From positions 64,499,582 to 64,563,581 of the forward strand of contig NC_037668.1 in assembly GCF_003255815.1 (NCBI RefSeq): DNA of 64,000 nucleotides. The letters are read 5' to 3'. Positions 44,376 to 55,829 of this stretch are shown in pieces. The notes under the pieces were generated by a model. The model was given only the letters and a program-made list of their open reading frames with translations. It did no database searches and was not told the origin of the DNA. Every line of letters starts with the position of its first letter. Within the stretch, counting starts at the first letter, position 1. Origin of the DNA: Theropithecus gelada (lineage: Eukaryota; Chordata; Mammalia; Primates; Cercopithecidae). The translations under genes and the position numbers were made by a program.

Positions 44376-45886
44376 TCTTGAGACATTTTTGCTTATTGGT
44401 TTTAGTAGACTGATTTTTATATTTGTTTAGTAAACAAAGTTGATCAATAAAGACCAGCAGGATGTGTGGTTTTAGGGAAGATGCTAGTAGGGGTCTTGCT
44501 CCAAAGAGGGGGGCAGGTGTCCCCCGAGACCACCTCCTCAGGCTCTGTCAGCAGCTTTTCTGGAGCTACCGTGAGATCTCTATCATCTTTAGCTCAGATC
44601 CTCTCAATCATCCTAACCCCGAGGGCTGATGGTGAGACTCACAGGCTAACATTTATCTCTGGATGCCGACAGGATGCCTGGTATCTGCCGCTCCCTGGGC
44701 TACCTGGAAGAACGGCTTTTCCCCTGTTACTTCCCTTCCTGTTCCATGACATCTGCCACCCAGCCACCAAGCACATATACAGTGAATCATCCCAGGGAGG
44801 AGGACCTAAGACCACCCAGTAGGGCATGGTTCAGCTGCCTCTGGGGACACATGGGTGAGAACAAGCCCCATCTGAGCACGTGGAAGGGGCCAGGTATAGG
44901 GTGACCAGTCTGGCCCTGGTTCTGCTCCAGGGCAGCCTCACTATATCCAAACCAGGTTGAGCTCCCTTTTGTGTAGAGGATTGACCCCAGCATGTGGTCC
45001 TTATAAACATATTTGCTTTATTATAAGTAGGGGCTAACTAGAGCCAGCATTGTCCTCAAAGGGTCTTCAGTCATAATTCACCAGGCTGTGACTGGGCTGC
45101 CTCTCCCCAGGATGGCCCGACTTGAGCCCCCAAAAGCAGGGCTGTGTCCCTGAGAGGATCTGTCCTGAGTCTCTGGATACCCCTGAGGCCTTCCAGGAGG
45201 GACAGGCACACATGGAGTGGGCACAGCACTGGCAGCACAAGGAGGCCAGCAGCCTGGGTCTGTTCTCCTGCCCACGTGTGAGCTCAAAGGCGCAGAGAGC
45301 CCATGGGAGGCCCCCAGAGTTGCTTCTTGGGTTGAAGCGGGTCAGGAGAAGGCGGTGCTATTCAGTTGGGGAATGGAGAGAAGATGGGGTGTGATTCCAG
45401 TCAGGGGGTGTGGTGGTGGTTGACAGCTCTCAGAAGGGCCACTGTAGAATGCGGCATGTGTACAAGCTCCCAGCACCTGCTGGGCTCTCGAGGTGTGGCC
45501 ACAGCACCCACCCCAGCTGGGGTGACTTGTTGGAAAAGTTTTTGCATGGGAACTGGGGTGGGAGAGGCGGATCCTCACTGAGGTTGCAATGGGCAGTCAA
45601 ACCCCCTTAATTCCACTTAATATCCAGCGTGGTTCCTACTCAGACTTCAAGGAACTGGGGAGTGAGTGGGAGTGACATGCAAAAACACAGCAGCTTCCGC
45701 CCGTGGCAGTGAGCAGCACTGCTGCACTCCAGCTGCTCTCTGAAAGCTTTCTACTAACTCTAAATGTCTCCACCTACCTGCAGCCTCCATCTTCTGGGTG
45801 GAGGGGATAGAGGGGACTCTTCAGCCCAAATGGCCACCCCACCCCCAGGTTGGACAGTCCTTCCTGTAGGGGCTGCAGGCTCTTAC
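44376..45886. other. Unassigned intron 9 stretch beside exon 9
   Basis: About 1.5 kb. No repeat or exon is recognised. Confidence 0.3.
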
Positions 45887-46000
45887 CAGGACTGTGGTGA
45901 CAATGAGTGATCTGTTTGTCAGAGAGTCGGTGACATTAGGACCTCGGCCTTTGGCAACCTCTGTGATGTTGAGCCCGTCGGCAGGACTCCACACTCCAAC
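45887..46000 (-). CDS. GRIK3: GRIK3 exon 9: ATD-LBD linker and start of S1
   Basis: This 114-nt, phase-0 exon encodes residues 405-442: VGVWSPADGLNITEVAKG, then PNVTDSLTNRSLIVTTVL. It carries three N-glycosylation sequons (N415 in NIT, N426 in NVT, N433 in NRS). It connects the amino-terminal domain to the ligand-binding domain and contributes the first beta strand of S1 (SLIVTTVL). The acceptor is gtccatccag before GTTGGA and the donor is ACAGTCCTG then gtaaga. It is isolated between a 3.2-kb and an 8.7-kb intron. Confidence 0.97.
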
Positions 46001-49000
46001 CTGGATGGACAGACAGACAGAAAACAGGGTGTCGAGTTCTTGGTCTACCCATCCTTCCTCCATATCGACAATGAGACCTTCATCTCATTCCCATTCATCA
46101 TGAGCCTCATTGTCATGATCATCATCATCATCACCACTGCCACTGTGTTTCCAGTTAACCGCTCTGGACAACATCCCTGCTGCTCTCCCTCCTCTCCTGA
46201 CGAGGGTCCCAAGGTGTTGAATCCCCGAATTCTGCCACCTCCCTTGACGGCAAGCCCATCACAGCTGAAGGGAAAAATGCAGAGAGAGACAGCAAATGCG
46301 AAGACAGCCACAAGGGTCTCAGGGCTGAGCAGATGCCAATCAGGGGCTGGAGGGAATCAGGGGTCTATGGTCAGTTTCAGGTCCTGCCTTGGGACACAGT
46401 CTTGGTGGCTGTTTGGGGGTGGCAGCACAAGGAGGGAATGGACCTCACTGGGAAATGCTGCTGGGTTTGGAGGCGGTTTGCTTTGTGGTTTTACGTTTAA
46501 AACTGGCAGACACCCAAACCGAGGTGGAATAATCTCTCTCCCTACCGCGTCCTTGTGGATATTAAGCCTGAGGCTAGAGGTAGAGAAGGAAAGGTCAAGT
46601 TTAGAAATCATCCTAAAGCCCTGGGCCTCTTGAAGATCATTTTTGACCCAACTCTGGCCCACTCTGCCTGATCTCAGCTCCTCTCACTCAAGGAAGGTTT
46701 CTGCATGCCCACTCTGTCCTTGGCCCAGTTGGGGGGTACTCAGGACACTTAATCAATTAAACAGAGAGGCTGAATGCAAACATCCCATTAAGAGAGCTGT
46801 GCAGAGCAGATAGCAGAGAGACATGTAATTATGCTTGGGTAATTCTGCCTTAATCCTCCCAAAGCCACCGGTTGGAGCTGGCTGGATCAGCTATGACCCG
46901 GCTTAGCAAACAGAAGTGATAATATGAGAGGCAGAGTGGCTGTGTGTGGGAGCTCAGCATCCTCTCAGGGCAGGATCCCTGCCTACGTAGACCACCCAGG
47001 GCCATGAGGAGAGGAAACAGGCAGACGGCATCAAAGAGGCTCTTCTTTTAAGTGGGCTGAGCTCAGAGCCAAACTCAGCTTGAGCGTGCCTAGCAGAGCA
47101 CCTGGGTGCAGGAGGTGCTTGGCAAACATCTGTTCAGAGGCCACATGAAGAGCACAAACCTTCATTCCAGCAAGCATCTACTGAGCTCCGACTGCATGCC
47201 CTGTTAGATTCCAGGTGCTATGGGGATGTGAGGCCAGTTAGGACTGAGGAGGACCAGCCTGTGGAGGCTCTGTGCTCACAATCTGGGTGGCTGTGACCCG
47301 GGGCTTCTGGTGAGTGCCTCTGGCAGGCTAACCTCTGCCCAGGAATAATAGAGCTTTTCTTGAGTATTAGCTATGGCCAATTTGAACCAGCTGCTTGGAG
47401 GGCTGTTTGGAGAAGATTGTTGCAGGTGGGCTCAGATGGAAAGAGTACTCGAATGACGGATTATTGATGCCTTTTATGGCACGGGGCGGGAAGTAGTGGC
47501 ATACGTGCCACCTAATTGCCCTCCCTAGAATTTTAGGTTATCCCTAGAGATGGGTAGCTGAGAGAGCAAAAGTGGGACAGCTACTTGACTGAATACTGCA
47601 TTCACTCTAGCACTGCCAGAGGAGGAAGTGTGCTCTCCATCACTGCAGGAGCTTAAATAGAAGCTGGACGATCTCTTGATGAGAACTCACAGAGTTTGTG
47701 TAGGGTTAAGCAAACTGGCCCCGATGATCTTAGGAGAGGAGGCCATAACCCCTGTTATTAAGGGACTGATACTATATATGGCGTAAAATAATTACAGAGT
47801 AATAGGGAGGCTTCCCCAGCCACCTCCTCCCCTGCACAGTGGCTCCCATGAGTCGCTGGGAAAGTCGGGAGAGACTGGAATAACTGTGGCCACAGGTACA
47901 AGGAGGACAGCATTGAGCTAGGCAGAGCCAGGCCTTTGCCTGAGGGACAGAGGTCACATCTTGCAACCAGGGCAATTGTGTGGGCAATAGCCTGGAGGTA
48001 CAGGAGGGAGGGAGTGTGATGGAGCCATGGGGTATGTTTCAGGGAGATGTGGAAACGAGGCCCAGAGAGGCCACTTGGTGCATTTCTTGGAGAGCTGAAG
48101 TTTAATGACTTGGCACTAGGGAGCCATGGGCAGTTTTAGAGCAGGGCAGAGCTGTGCTTGGGGAAGCCTCATCTGTGTGTATACTCCGGATGGCTGGAAG
48201 GCTCAAGAACCAGAGCGGCATGTTAAAATAATCTACATAAAAGGCTTGAACCTGGGCACTGCCAGGGTGGAGAGGACAGAAATCAGTCTTGAGGCCCAGA
48301 GGCATCTGAAGTGGCCCCTCCACTCTGCTGGCTTCTGCTCCCTACATTTCATAGACAACAACTTGCAGGGTTGTGGAGGTTCCCTTGTGGCTCCCAGGAA
48401 CCCACTTGCTGGGGACAGAGTGTGGCTGAGCCCCCGGACGCCAGGTCCCAAGGGATGCTGTGAATTGAGGGCTCATATTAAATCTCCCTTCTTGGCCCAG
48501 TAGCCTGACATTGACAGAATATGCTGAAGGTTCCCAGGGACTGGGATTGGCCTTATTAAAACATCTCTATGTTAGCCAGATGGGAGGCCCCAGCCCCAGG
48601 CAGGCCCGCTTTCCTGGTCCAAACTCTCTGGAATCGCAGAGGCCTTAGAAGCCCAGAGCGAAGGAACTCAGAATCCATGTGCTTCAACTTCTTTCCAAGG
48701 GTAAGAATCACCTTCAGTCTCCCAGACAAGCAACGGCTCTATCTTTGCTTAAATGTCTCCAGTGACAGTGAGCTCACTACTCAAAGGGGAGACACTCTCT
48801 GGTTAGAAAGGTTTTATGTTTTTTGTATTCTTAAATTTTTACCCAAGAACATGTCTGTCCTTCTGCTCCATGACAGCCCTGCAAGGGCTCAGAGACAGTC
48901 CATCCACCCCATGGGCCTTGGTCATGCTTCCCAGGTTAGGCATCCCCGGCGACCCTTACGCACAGAGTGACACTGTGGGTGTCTGCCACAGCCAGGCCAC

Positions 49001-49208
49001 TGGCTTCTGTACCCTCCAGTCCAACCAGGCCTTCCTGTTCTCTGACGGGTCCCCAAGAGCTACAGGCTACACTGGACTGAGTCAATCCCTGAGGGGCAGC
49101 TGGACTCTGTCTTGCCCCTTGCCTCTGGGCCTCTGCCTGAGGTCTGCCCTAGGAGATTTAAGAAGCCCCTGCTCCTCCGCCTGCCCTCCCTCTCCTGAGA
49201 CCACGCAC
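46001..49208. other. Intron 8; possible conserved stretch 46715-46925
   Basis: The 3.2-kb intron shows no Alu and no repeat I can name with confidence. 46715-46925 is AT-rich and repeat-free with gacacttaatcaattaaaca and catgtaattatgcttgggt, and might be conserved regulatory DNA. An ATC/ATCATC patch is at 46115-46135. Confidence 0.35.
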
Positions 49209-49316
49209 CTTCTCGAGGCCATCCTCTTTCAGGCTGATGATGTCCAGATCAAAATCCGTCCGCAAGCCACTAGTTTTGTTGAAAACAATTCGTCCAGTTA
49301 ATCCTTCCCATTGAGC
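49209..49316 (-). CDS. GRIK3: GRIK3 exon 8: C-terminal part of amino-terminal domain
   Basis: This 108-nt, phase-0 exon encodes residues 369-404, from AQWEGLTGRIVFNKTSG through RTDFDLDIISLKEDGLEK. It is the end of the periplasmic-binding-protein-like amino-terminal domain, which drives subunit assembly. N381 (NKT) is a consensus glycosylation site. The acceptor is ctccgcag before GCTCAATGG. The donor, GAGAAG then gtgcgt, has C instead of A or G at the fourth intron base, so it is slightly weaker than its neighbours. The intron DNA just 5' of this exon (49330-49560) is AT-rich, repeat-free and looks conserved. Confidence 0.96.
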
Positions 49317-49329
49317 CTGCGGAGGGGAG

Positions 49330-49565
49330 AGGGCAGAGCGGCAATTCCTCGGGCTCATAAATCATCATTCGGTACAACTGTACAATGCTTCATTTTAATT
49401 ACTCCTTGCACTGATACTGTTCCCCCAAGACCATGATTAATTAATAATCACCTCCATCATTGCTCGGGCTGCGGTGCGAGCCAGCGATTTCCATAAATTC
49501 TATTATGCTCTTTAGCCAGCTTTACATTTGCACCTTCTCGTGTACAACATCGATCTTGGATGCGC
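49330..49565. promoter_or_regulatory. Candidate conserved intronic element beside exon 8
   Basis: It starts 14 bases upstream of exon 8 in the transcript. It is repeat-free and AT-rich with cattttaattactccttgca, catgattaattaataatcac, tttccataaattctattatg and tttagccagctttacatttg. Such words are typical of homeodomain/POU sites or splicing-associated conserved intron. Function is inference. Confidence 0.3.
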
Positions 49566-49799
49566 TCAAATGAGTCCCTGCCCTGAAGTCATGGGAAGGG
49601 GGAGGCCATGTCAGATCCTGGGAGACAGGCAGGGAGGCAGGCGGGCAGAGGTGGGGCAGGCAAGGCCTGCCAAGAAGCAGAAAAGCCAAAGGGCCAAGCT
49701 GGCCTTGGCTGTAGAACCAGATGTTTGGCGTAGCCCCCTGAAAGGCAGGGGAGACTGAAATCACCCCCCACCCCTGCCTCCCAACTCCAGTCCCATATG

Positions 49800-50035
49800 T
49801 GTTGTGGTTAAGAACTCCGGGGTCTGAATGCTGGGTCCAACCACAATTAGCCATGTGACCTTGGGTATTTCATTTTACCCCTCTGCCCCAGTTTCCTCAT
49901 CTGTAAAATGGAACTAATCATTGCATCCATCTTACCAAATGCTGTAAGAGTGAAATGAGATAAGCCATATAAAATACTGAGAATGGTCCCTGGCACAAGA
50001 TGAACCCTGAATACGTGGTAGCTTTTTTGTTATTT
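49800..50035 (+). mobile_element. MIR SINE, nearly full length
   Basis: Contains gtggttaagaactccggggt, ccatgtgaccttgggtattt, ctgccccagtttcctcatct, gtaaaatggaactaatcatt and gaatggtccctggcacaaga. Confidence 0.85.
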
Positions 50036-50122
50036 TTGTATCGTCATTAGCATCATTAACACACAGAGAGGCAGGCAGAGGTTGGGGCAGACCTAAAGTG
50101 GGAAAAGCTCCATCTTCTACAT

Positions 50123-50335
50123 CAGGGGTTGGCATACTATGGCTGGAGGGTCAGCCTGGCCCCTGGCTGATTCTGTAAATGGTTTATTAGCTCACAGCCA
50201 TGCCCCCGTGTTTACATACTGCTTTTGTGCTGCAACTGTGGAATTGGCTAGTTGCAGCAGAGACTGTGTGGCCTGCAAAACCTAAACTATTTTCTATGTG
50301 CCCCTTTACAGAGAAAGCTTGCTGACTTGATTCTA
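50123..50335 (+). mobile_element. hAT-type DNA transposon MITE
   Basis: Begins catcaggggttggcatacta and ends ctttacagagaaagcttgct, inverted-repeat-like termini. The middle contains aatggtttattagctcacag and tggcctgcaaaacctaaact. A common mammalian MITE; family name left open. Confidence 0.7.
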
Positions 50336-50339
50336 GATA

Positions 50340-50525
50340 GCATCTTTCCTGCGGGCCGAGAACATTGAGTCTACAAGGTCCTTTCACATTGTTCACGCCT
50401 TGTAACCTCCACAGCAGCCGTGGGAGGTTGGTTCCCACTTTACAGACGACGAAGCAGACCTCAAGGGGGTCATGGGTCGTCCAAGCTCACAGAGTAGAAC
50501 AAGAGGCAAAGCCAAACTAGAACCT
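50340..50525 (-). mobile_element. MIR SINE
   Basis: Complement of MIR: ttcacgccttgtaacctcca, gttcccactttacagacgac, gaagcagacctcaagggggt and caagctcacagagtagaaca. Confidence 0.62.
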
Positions 50526-51089
50526 GGGATCCCAGGGCCCCACACCTCAGTCTGGACCTGTTTCCCTCCTCCAAGAACTTAGGATGGCAGCTGGTGCACA
50601 GTTAAATACCCGAGCCTTCTGTGTCAGTGGCAAGAACAAGGCCCACACATCCTGGAGTCCTTGGGAACAAATGTGGGCTTGGGAGCAAGAGGAGGGGAGA
50701 AAATCTGGGAGCTCACACAGCCAGACTGGGCCAGAGAGAGGGTGGACGAGGGAGGGAGGATATCCGGAGAAGAGGCACGGGGCAATGGAAGGAGGTCTGA
50801 GTAGTGGGAGCCTGGCTCCCAGTCCTTGCTTTGCTGCATTGGGTTCCTAACCACTCCGAGCCTTGCTCCCTTGCAGATTCTGAATCGGGCTCCACAGCCT
50901 CTCCCTGCCGAATGCCCCCAGCACCCATGCATACACTCACAGTTCAACCCACAAGGTCATGGGTCCACAGTTCCCTGGAGTTTTATTGACAAATCCCAAA
51001 TGAAAATCCTTAGACATCTCCAAGCACATGGGCAGCTCTAAGACACTTTTCCAGGCAAATGGGTAGGTGGGTAAATGTGCATAAAAAAT
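50526..51089. other. Unassigned intron 7 stretch
   Basis: About 560 bp with no recognised element. Confidence 0.3.
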
Positions 51090-51290
51090 CAGGCAGTGGG
51101 GCCATGCTTTGGAGGAGAGGAGGCTATAAAACCAAAGTGGTTAGAAAGTGGGCTCTGCACAAACAAAGCAACCACTCTGAGCTTCAGGAAGAGAGAAATT
51201 ACCTACCTCACAGGTATGAAAAGGCATATAGAGTGCTGGGCACAGTGCCTGCATACACGATCACAAGGATGTGACAGAGGTTATTATTTC
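51090..51290 (+). mobile_element. MIR-like SINE
   Basis: Contains gtggttagaaagtgggctct, gagcttcaggaagagagaaa, ttacctacctcacaggtatg and gtgctgggcacagtgcctgc. Confidence 0.5.
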
Positions 51291-51414
51291 TCCTTCGTGC
51301 CTTCCCTCTCTGTTCAGCTCCCTTAGATTAGGGCTGGCCTCTGGCTGGGAAGGGAGGACCAGTCACTTGGGCCCTGGCCCAAGGCTCCAGTAGAAAGCTG
51401 GTCACAGAGGGCTA

Positions 51415-51545
51415 TTATCCTTCCCCACATGAGCTCATTCAGTTCTCACTGTGACCCTGCCAGGTGGGCATCAGCATTGCCCCCATGTTCCAGATGTGGA
51501 CACTGAGGCTCAAAGAGGGACTGAATGATGCAGGTCTCAAGTATT
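51415..51545 (-). mobile_element. MIR SINE fragment
   Basis: gagctcattcagttctcact, catgttccagatgtggacac and tgaggctcaaagagggactg read as a MIR complement. Confidence 0.55.
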
Positions 51546-52499
51546 GGGTGGGACAAGACAGATTAGCTGCAGTAGCAGCGCTGAAAGGCCTGGGGTGGAG
51601 GCACCCAAGGTGGAGTTGGGGAAGCTTACATGGCGCCTAGGGAGCTGGGGACCAAGGGGTCAGGAACAGAGATTAAAAGATGCATCAGAGAAGGTAAAAG
51701 CCACTGTTTATGACTTCACAGGCAAGCTCAGCTTCCCTCAGGCTGGCTCCCCAGTCCCTCCGTCTTCTCTCCTCTGTGGGCCCCATGCCCTCGGGCTATC
51801 TCTTGGCACCCACGGGAAATCACAGCAGGTGCCTTCAAACCTGCACTGTGAGGAAAGCCTTCCTGCCTGTCAGCTATAGAGGCATTAAATGCCAGCAGGT
51901 GCACGGCCTGTCTGTGGGCGGGTGAGCAGGGCAGGCCAGGGAGTGCAGACAGCTCCTCCCCGTGACATTTCCTGCGCTGCCCGCCCCCTCTAGCCACCGC
52001 TCAGGACTTGCTAAATGAAAGATGCTTCACACGCTCTGAACTCCGGCCTGGTATTTTCCAGCTCCGCTCAGAAATGCCAAGTCTTTAAAATGATTTACTG
52101 TCATGCAATCAGATGGGGAGACGGGCAAGTTGGAAATGGTATGAGGGAGGACTGTGCTGGGCTCAGGCAGGCATCTGAGCTTTGGTTGTGGCCAGCTGTG
52201 GGACCACAGGCACCACGGGGCTACTCTGGGCCTTGGCCACGTCCATGGACCTAAAATGGAGATAGGATAAATGTTTCTGAAAGAGTTCTGTAAGGGAATG
52301 TGAGCAGTGAGGGTCACTCATTGGGCCTGGGAAGGAGAACAGAGCTCCTCTTTCTATGGCGGGCAGTGGTGAATCTGCTCCCCTCAGGGACTCACAGCTG
52401 AGCCTCAAAATTTCCAAGGGTTGAGAGGTGAAGTGTGAACAGGGTGGGTGTTACTGAAACAATGTGGCCTGGAGATCTGGTAGTGGAACCCCATTAGCA
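51546..52499. other. Unassigned intron 7 stretch
   Basis: About 950 bp. 52010-52140 is repeat-free and AT-leaning, possibly conserved. No exon is seen. Confidence 0.3.
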
Positions 52500-52760
52500 A
52501 ACAGGAAGGCACAGTGATAACAGTAGCGATAGCGGACGTAACGGTGACGGCAGCCAACCTGTTCAGCACCTGCTATGAGCCAGGTGCTGTCCCTAGTGTG
52601 ACACACGTGCTGAAACTCACTAATTCTCAGAACAACCCGATGATAAGGTGCTATTGTTATGTCCACTGGATGGAGGAGGACACTGAGGCACAGAAAGCTT
52701 CAGTAGCTTGTCCGAGGTCATGCAGTTAAAAAGTGGTGAAGCTTCCAAGTCACTTTTGTC
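52500..52760 (-). mobile_element. MIR SINE, nearly full length
   Basis: Complement of MIR: gttcagcacctgctatgagc, aactcactaattctcagaac, ggaggacactgaggcacaga and ttgtccgaggtcatgcagtt. Confidence 0.8.
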
Positions 52761-53109
52761 TGGCTCCTAAGGCTCTCAAATTTCCCGATTGAGCCAGAGG
52801 AGCAATAGGACCAAGTTGCAGCCTGGGACACTGAGACCCTCACAGTGGCCTCACACATGGCTGCTCAGCAGGAGGCCTGCTGAGGAAGGGGGTGCAGGGG
52901 GCCGAAAGTCAGGTCTCAGAGTTCCCTGAGAGCAAGCCAATGATCGCCCAGCCAGGGCCCTGCTCAGGGCATTGGACAGTGGGATGTCCTGTGCAGTTTT
53001 GAGGGATGAGAAGCTGGATGAGAAGGGATCATCAGGCCCTCCTATACCAAAACATCTGGGACTGGAGTCCCTTCTAGGGGTGAAGGAACTACAGCCAGGC
53101 ACTGAATTG

Positions 53110-53260
53110 ATCTCTTACAATAACTGTGAGGTGGAGTTTGCCAGGTGTGGAAACTGACTCAGAGATGTCCCGTAACTTGTCTGAAGCCACACAGCTGCGA
53201 AGAGGTAGAGATGAGATCCAAAGGCACATGTGTGGTGCCCTAAAGCCTGTATCTTATCCA
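53110..53260 (-). mobile_element. MIR SINE fragment
   Basis: ttacaataactgtgaggtgg, tgtggaaactgactcagaga and tctgaagccacacagctgcg are MIR-complement phrases. Confidence 0.55.
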
Positions 53261-53454
53261 CACTGATTGTTCTACTGTGTGAGAGGAGCTGTACTTGGTC
53301 TCATCTGGAAGCAGCAATGGTGAACTTGGGACGTCAGGGGAAGCTGCCCTCCCTCAACCCCCTTCCAAGGTGGGGAGTTTCTCTGCTGTTTGCTCTCGTA
53401 GAGCTACCTTCCTTTACATATGGGATTCTCTCCATTAGTGCTGTGACCTGATGA

Positions 53455-53590
53455 ATGCCTCCCTCTCTAGGCTCTGCGTGTGCACAGGCGAGTGAGTCTG
53501 TTTTAGCCCTGTTGGACCCCCAGGGCATAGCTGGGAGCCTGGAACCCAGTTGCCAGTGACAAAGTGCGATTGAATAAATGAGTGTGCTCC
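53455..53590 (+). mobile_element. L2 LINE 3' end
   Basis: cccccagggcatagctggga, gcctggaacccagttgccag and gattgaataaatgagtg resemble an L2 terminus. Confidence 0.45.
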
Positions 53591-53779
53591 TAAGAAGGCA
53601 GCCAGCTTCACTTCTGGCCCACTGTGATTGTTACAGAGAGCTCATCTATCCTTTCCATCCGGAGTCCTTTCAGAAGGCTTCCCCCACTGCCCTTGGTGTT
53701 ACCTTGGACATGGTCACTCCCTCTGGCCCAGGATAACTCTGCCTAGATCTTGTCCTCCCGAACTTTCTTTGTCTATCAT

Positions 53780-53970
53780 CTGCTGGGATTTGACTCTGGC
53801 CAGGTCCTGGGTTAGGTGCTTTGCACATAGTTTTTCACTGTCTTCCCAACACCGCCTGGAGGCAGGCACTCACTATACCATACTGAAGATCAAAGAGTTA
53901 ATCATCTCACCCAAAGTCACGCAGCTAGTTGTCATGGAGCCAGGATGCAAGTTCCGGCCTTAATGTTCCC
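53780..53970 (-). mobile_element. MIR-like SINE
   Basis: gggttaggtgctttgcacat, actgtcttcccaacaccgcc, atactgaagatcaaagagtt and agtcacgcagctagttgtca follow the MIR complement order. Confidence 0.55.
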
Positions 53971-54234
53971 CATCCATAAAATGGGGACAATAAGCCCTGC
54001 CACCCAAAGCTTACGAGGACAGGGGCAGATGGAGAAGCCTTTGAAATAAAAGTAGGCACTGTGTGTTCCAAGGTCTTGGCAGCAGGACAGGTTCCATGTT
54101 CTCTGGTTTCTCTAGAATCAGCTCCATTGATGGGGTTTTCCACAAGAGAGCTGGTGCCAGCAGAGGTGCGTCCCAGTGAGGGTGCTGGCTGGGAAGTTGG
54201 TCAGTGGGCCCATGATGTGAAGATGAGTTTGTGG

Positions 54235-54450
54235 CGCTGATTATTATGTATTGACCCTCCTCCTGCACTAAGCACTTTCCAAGCAATGTCTAACTTCATC
54301 TGACATGCCCATGAGGTAGGTTATGCTTCATATACCCATTTCACAGATGAGGTGACTGAGGCTCAGCAAGGCTCTCCAGCTTGCCCAAGGTCATACAGCC
54401 AGGAAACAAACACCCACATCTGTTGTACTTTCGAGCCCATGCTGTATCCT
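54235..54450 (-). mobile_element. MIR SINE
   Basis: Complement of MIR: cctgcactaagcactttcca, catgaggtaggttatgcttc, catttcacagatgaggtgac and cccaaggtcatacagccagg. Confidence 0.8.
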
Positions 54451-54454
54451 GCTG

Positions 54455-54635
54455 GCACTGCTGACCACCTGCTGAGCACTTACCACGTGCCCAAGATGTA
54501 TGCCCCTCAATCATACCATAAGCTTGGTCCTATGGAGCCCATTTTCACATGGGAAACTGAGGCTCAGAGACATGAGGCAACTTGCCTGAGGTCACAGGAA
54601 TGAGAATCAGTCCTACCTGACTCCCAGACCACTCT
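54455..54635 (-). mobile_element. MIR SINE
   Basis: A second MIR in the same orientation directly next to the first: gctgagcacttaccacgtgc, cccattttcacatgggaaac, tgaggctcagagacatgagg and acttgcctgaggtcacagga. Confidence 0.75.
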
Positions 54636-54697
54636 GCTGCTCTGCAGGGTCCACAGCCCCGGGGAGACAACCCTGGCGGGGGCTGCAGGGCACTTAC

Positions 54698-54841
54698 CTC
54701 CTTGATGAAGTTCATGAAGCGGCCGCCAAAGCGCCAGGCCTTGTGCCGATGGCACTGTAGGGAGTTCACGGTCATCTGTGGCGCCCGCTGGTAGCACACG
54801 GACACGATGTGGACAGCGTCGTACAGTAAGGCTGCATCAGT
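54698..54841 (-). CDS. GRIK3: GRIK3 exon 7: amino-terminal domain
   Basis: This 144-nt, phase-0 exon encodes residues 321-368: TDAALLYDAVHIVSVCYQRA, then MTVNSLQCHRHKAWRFGGRF and MNFIKE. It belongs to the second lobe of the amino-terminal domain. C347 in LQCH is a good candidate partner for an upstream cysteine, because this cysteine is conserved in kainate and AMPA receptor N-terminal domains. The acceptor is cttccctgcag before ACTGATG and the donor is ATCAAGGAG then gtaagt, close to consensus. Only 598 bp of intron separates it from exon 6. Confidence 0.97.
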
Positions 54842-55332
54842 CTGCAGGGAAGGGCCTGCCTGAGAGTGGCTCCCAAGGTCCTCTAGTCCTCAGCCCACCC
54901 TGTCCTGTCTCCCTTCTCCTCCCCTGCCACAGGGATATGATGTCCTGGTGAGCAAACAGGCCTGGAGGCCCTGGAGGTGACTCTGTCCATGCCTCTGAGG
55001 AGTGGTCAGGCTTGGCTGACTCTGCTGCTCTGCAGACACCCTGAGCACCACCCTCTGCAGCTCAGACCTTCTCCTGCCCACCCATTCCACCCCACCTCTG
55101 ACACCTAGGCCCTGACCACACCTTCTTCTTTCTGCCTCCTCAGCCTTCACACCTGTGTGTCACAGCCTGAGGTCCTCTGTGACCAGCATCTCTGGGCTTT
55201 ATTCCTGTTCTCTGTGACCTTTTGCTTACATGTCTGGATCCCCATCAGATGGGGTCCCTTGGGGAGGGACTGTCTGTTTCACGTTTGTGTCCCCAGTCCC
55301 TAGCCTGGGGTCTGGCTGACACATGGAAGGTC

Positions 55333-55402
55333 TCAAGAAGAGAAGTGGTGGAGGGAAGAAAGAAAGAAGAGGAAGGAGAGAAGAAGAGAAGGCAGGCAGG
55401 TG
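55333..55402 (-). promoter_or_regulatory. Pyrimidine-rich intronic tract just after the exon 6 donor (transcript strand)
   Basis: On the plus strand this is an almost pure purine run (gaagaaagaaagaagaggaa, gagaagaagagaagg), i.e. CU-rich in the transcript, starting about 37 nt after the exon 6 donor in the short 598-bp intron 6. Such tracts can bind PTB or TIA1 proteins. A role is inferred, not shown. Confidence 0.35.
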
Positions 55403-55439
55403 GGGAGCCCCTGGAATTTGCCCTGCCCAGCCGCCATAC

Positions 55440-55613
55440 CATCATCACTCCGTCCAGCAGGCCAGACTCGGCCCGGGGAGCTGCCTGCAGTCGCTCCATG
55501 GACCACTTCTCCACAATGGCCGAGACGTGTGGGTTGTCCACGTTGAGAATCCGGAATCCCGTCAGGTTCACGCCTGAGTAGCGGTAGGGCTCCAGGTCTA
55601 AAGCATAGAGATC
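55440..55613 (-). CDS. GRIK3: GRIK3 exon 6: amino-terminal domain
   Basis: This 174-nt, phase-0 exon encodes residues 263-320: DLYALDLEPYRYSGVNLTGF, then RILNVDNPHVSAIVEKW, MERLQAAPRAESGLLDGVMM. It is part of the amino-terminal domain and contains a glycosylation sequon at N278 (NLT). The acceptor is ctctctatccag before GATCTC and the donor is ATGATG then gtatgg. A 70-base pyrimidine run on the transcript strand (plus-strand purines, 55333-55402) begins about 37 nt after the donor and could bind splicing factors. This is the most 5' exon in the window; exon 5 must lie beyond 64000. Confidence 0.97.
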
Positions 55614-55829
55614 CTGGATAGAGAGAGGTTTGTGTAAATCAAGGCATGCACACTACTGAGAACTCAGCCCCACCTCCTACCCACCCCCTAATCAGGGTCG
55701 CCCCAGGGCCTGAGGTCACAGCTCCCTGCAGAGCCCTGCAGGAGGGGTGCAGGATCTCGGGGTAGTCACAGGAGCACCCATAGGACCACTGCACCTGGAG
55801 TCGGACTCAGAACTTGGGCAACTGACCCC

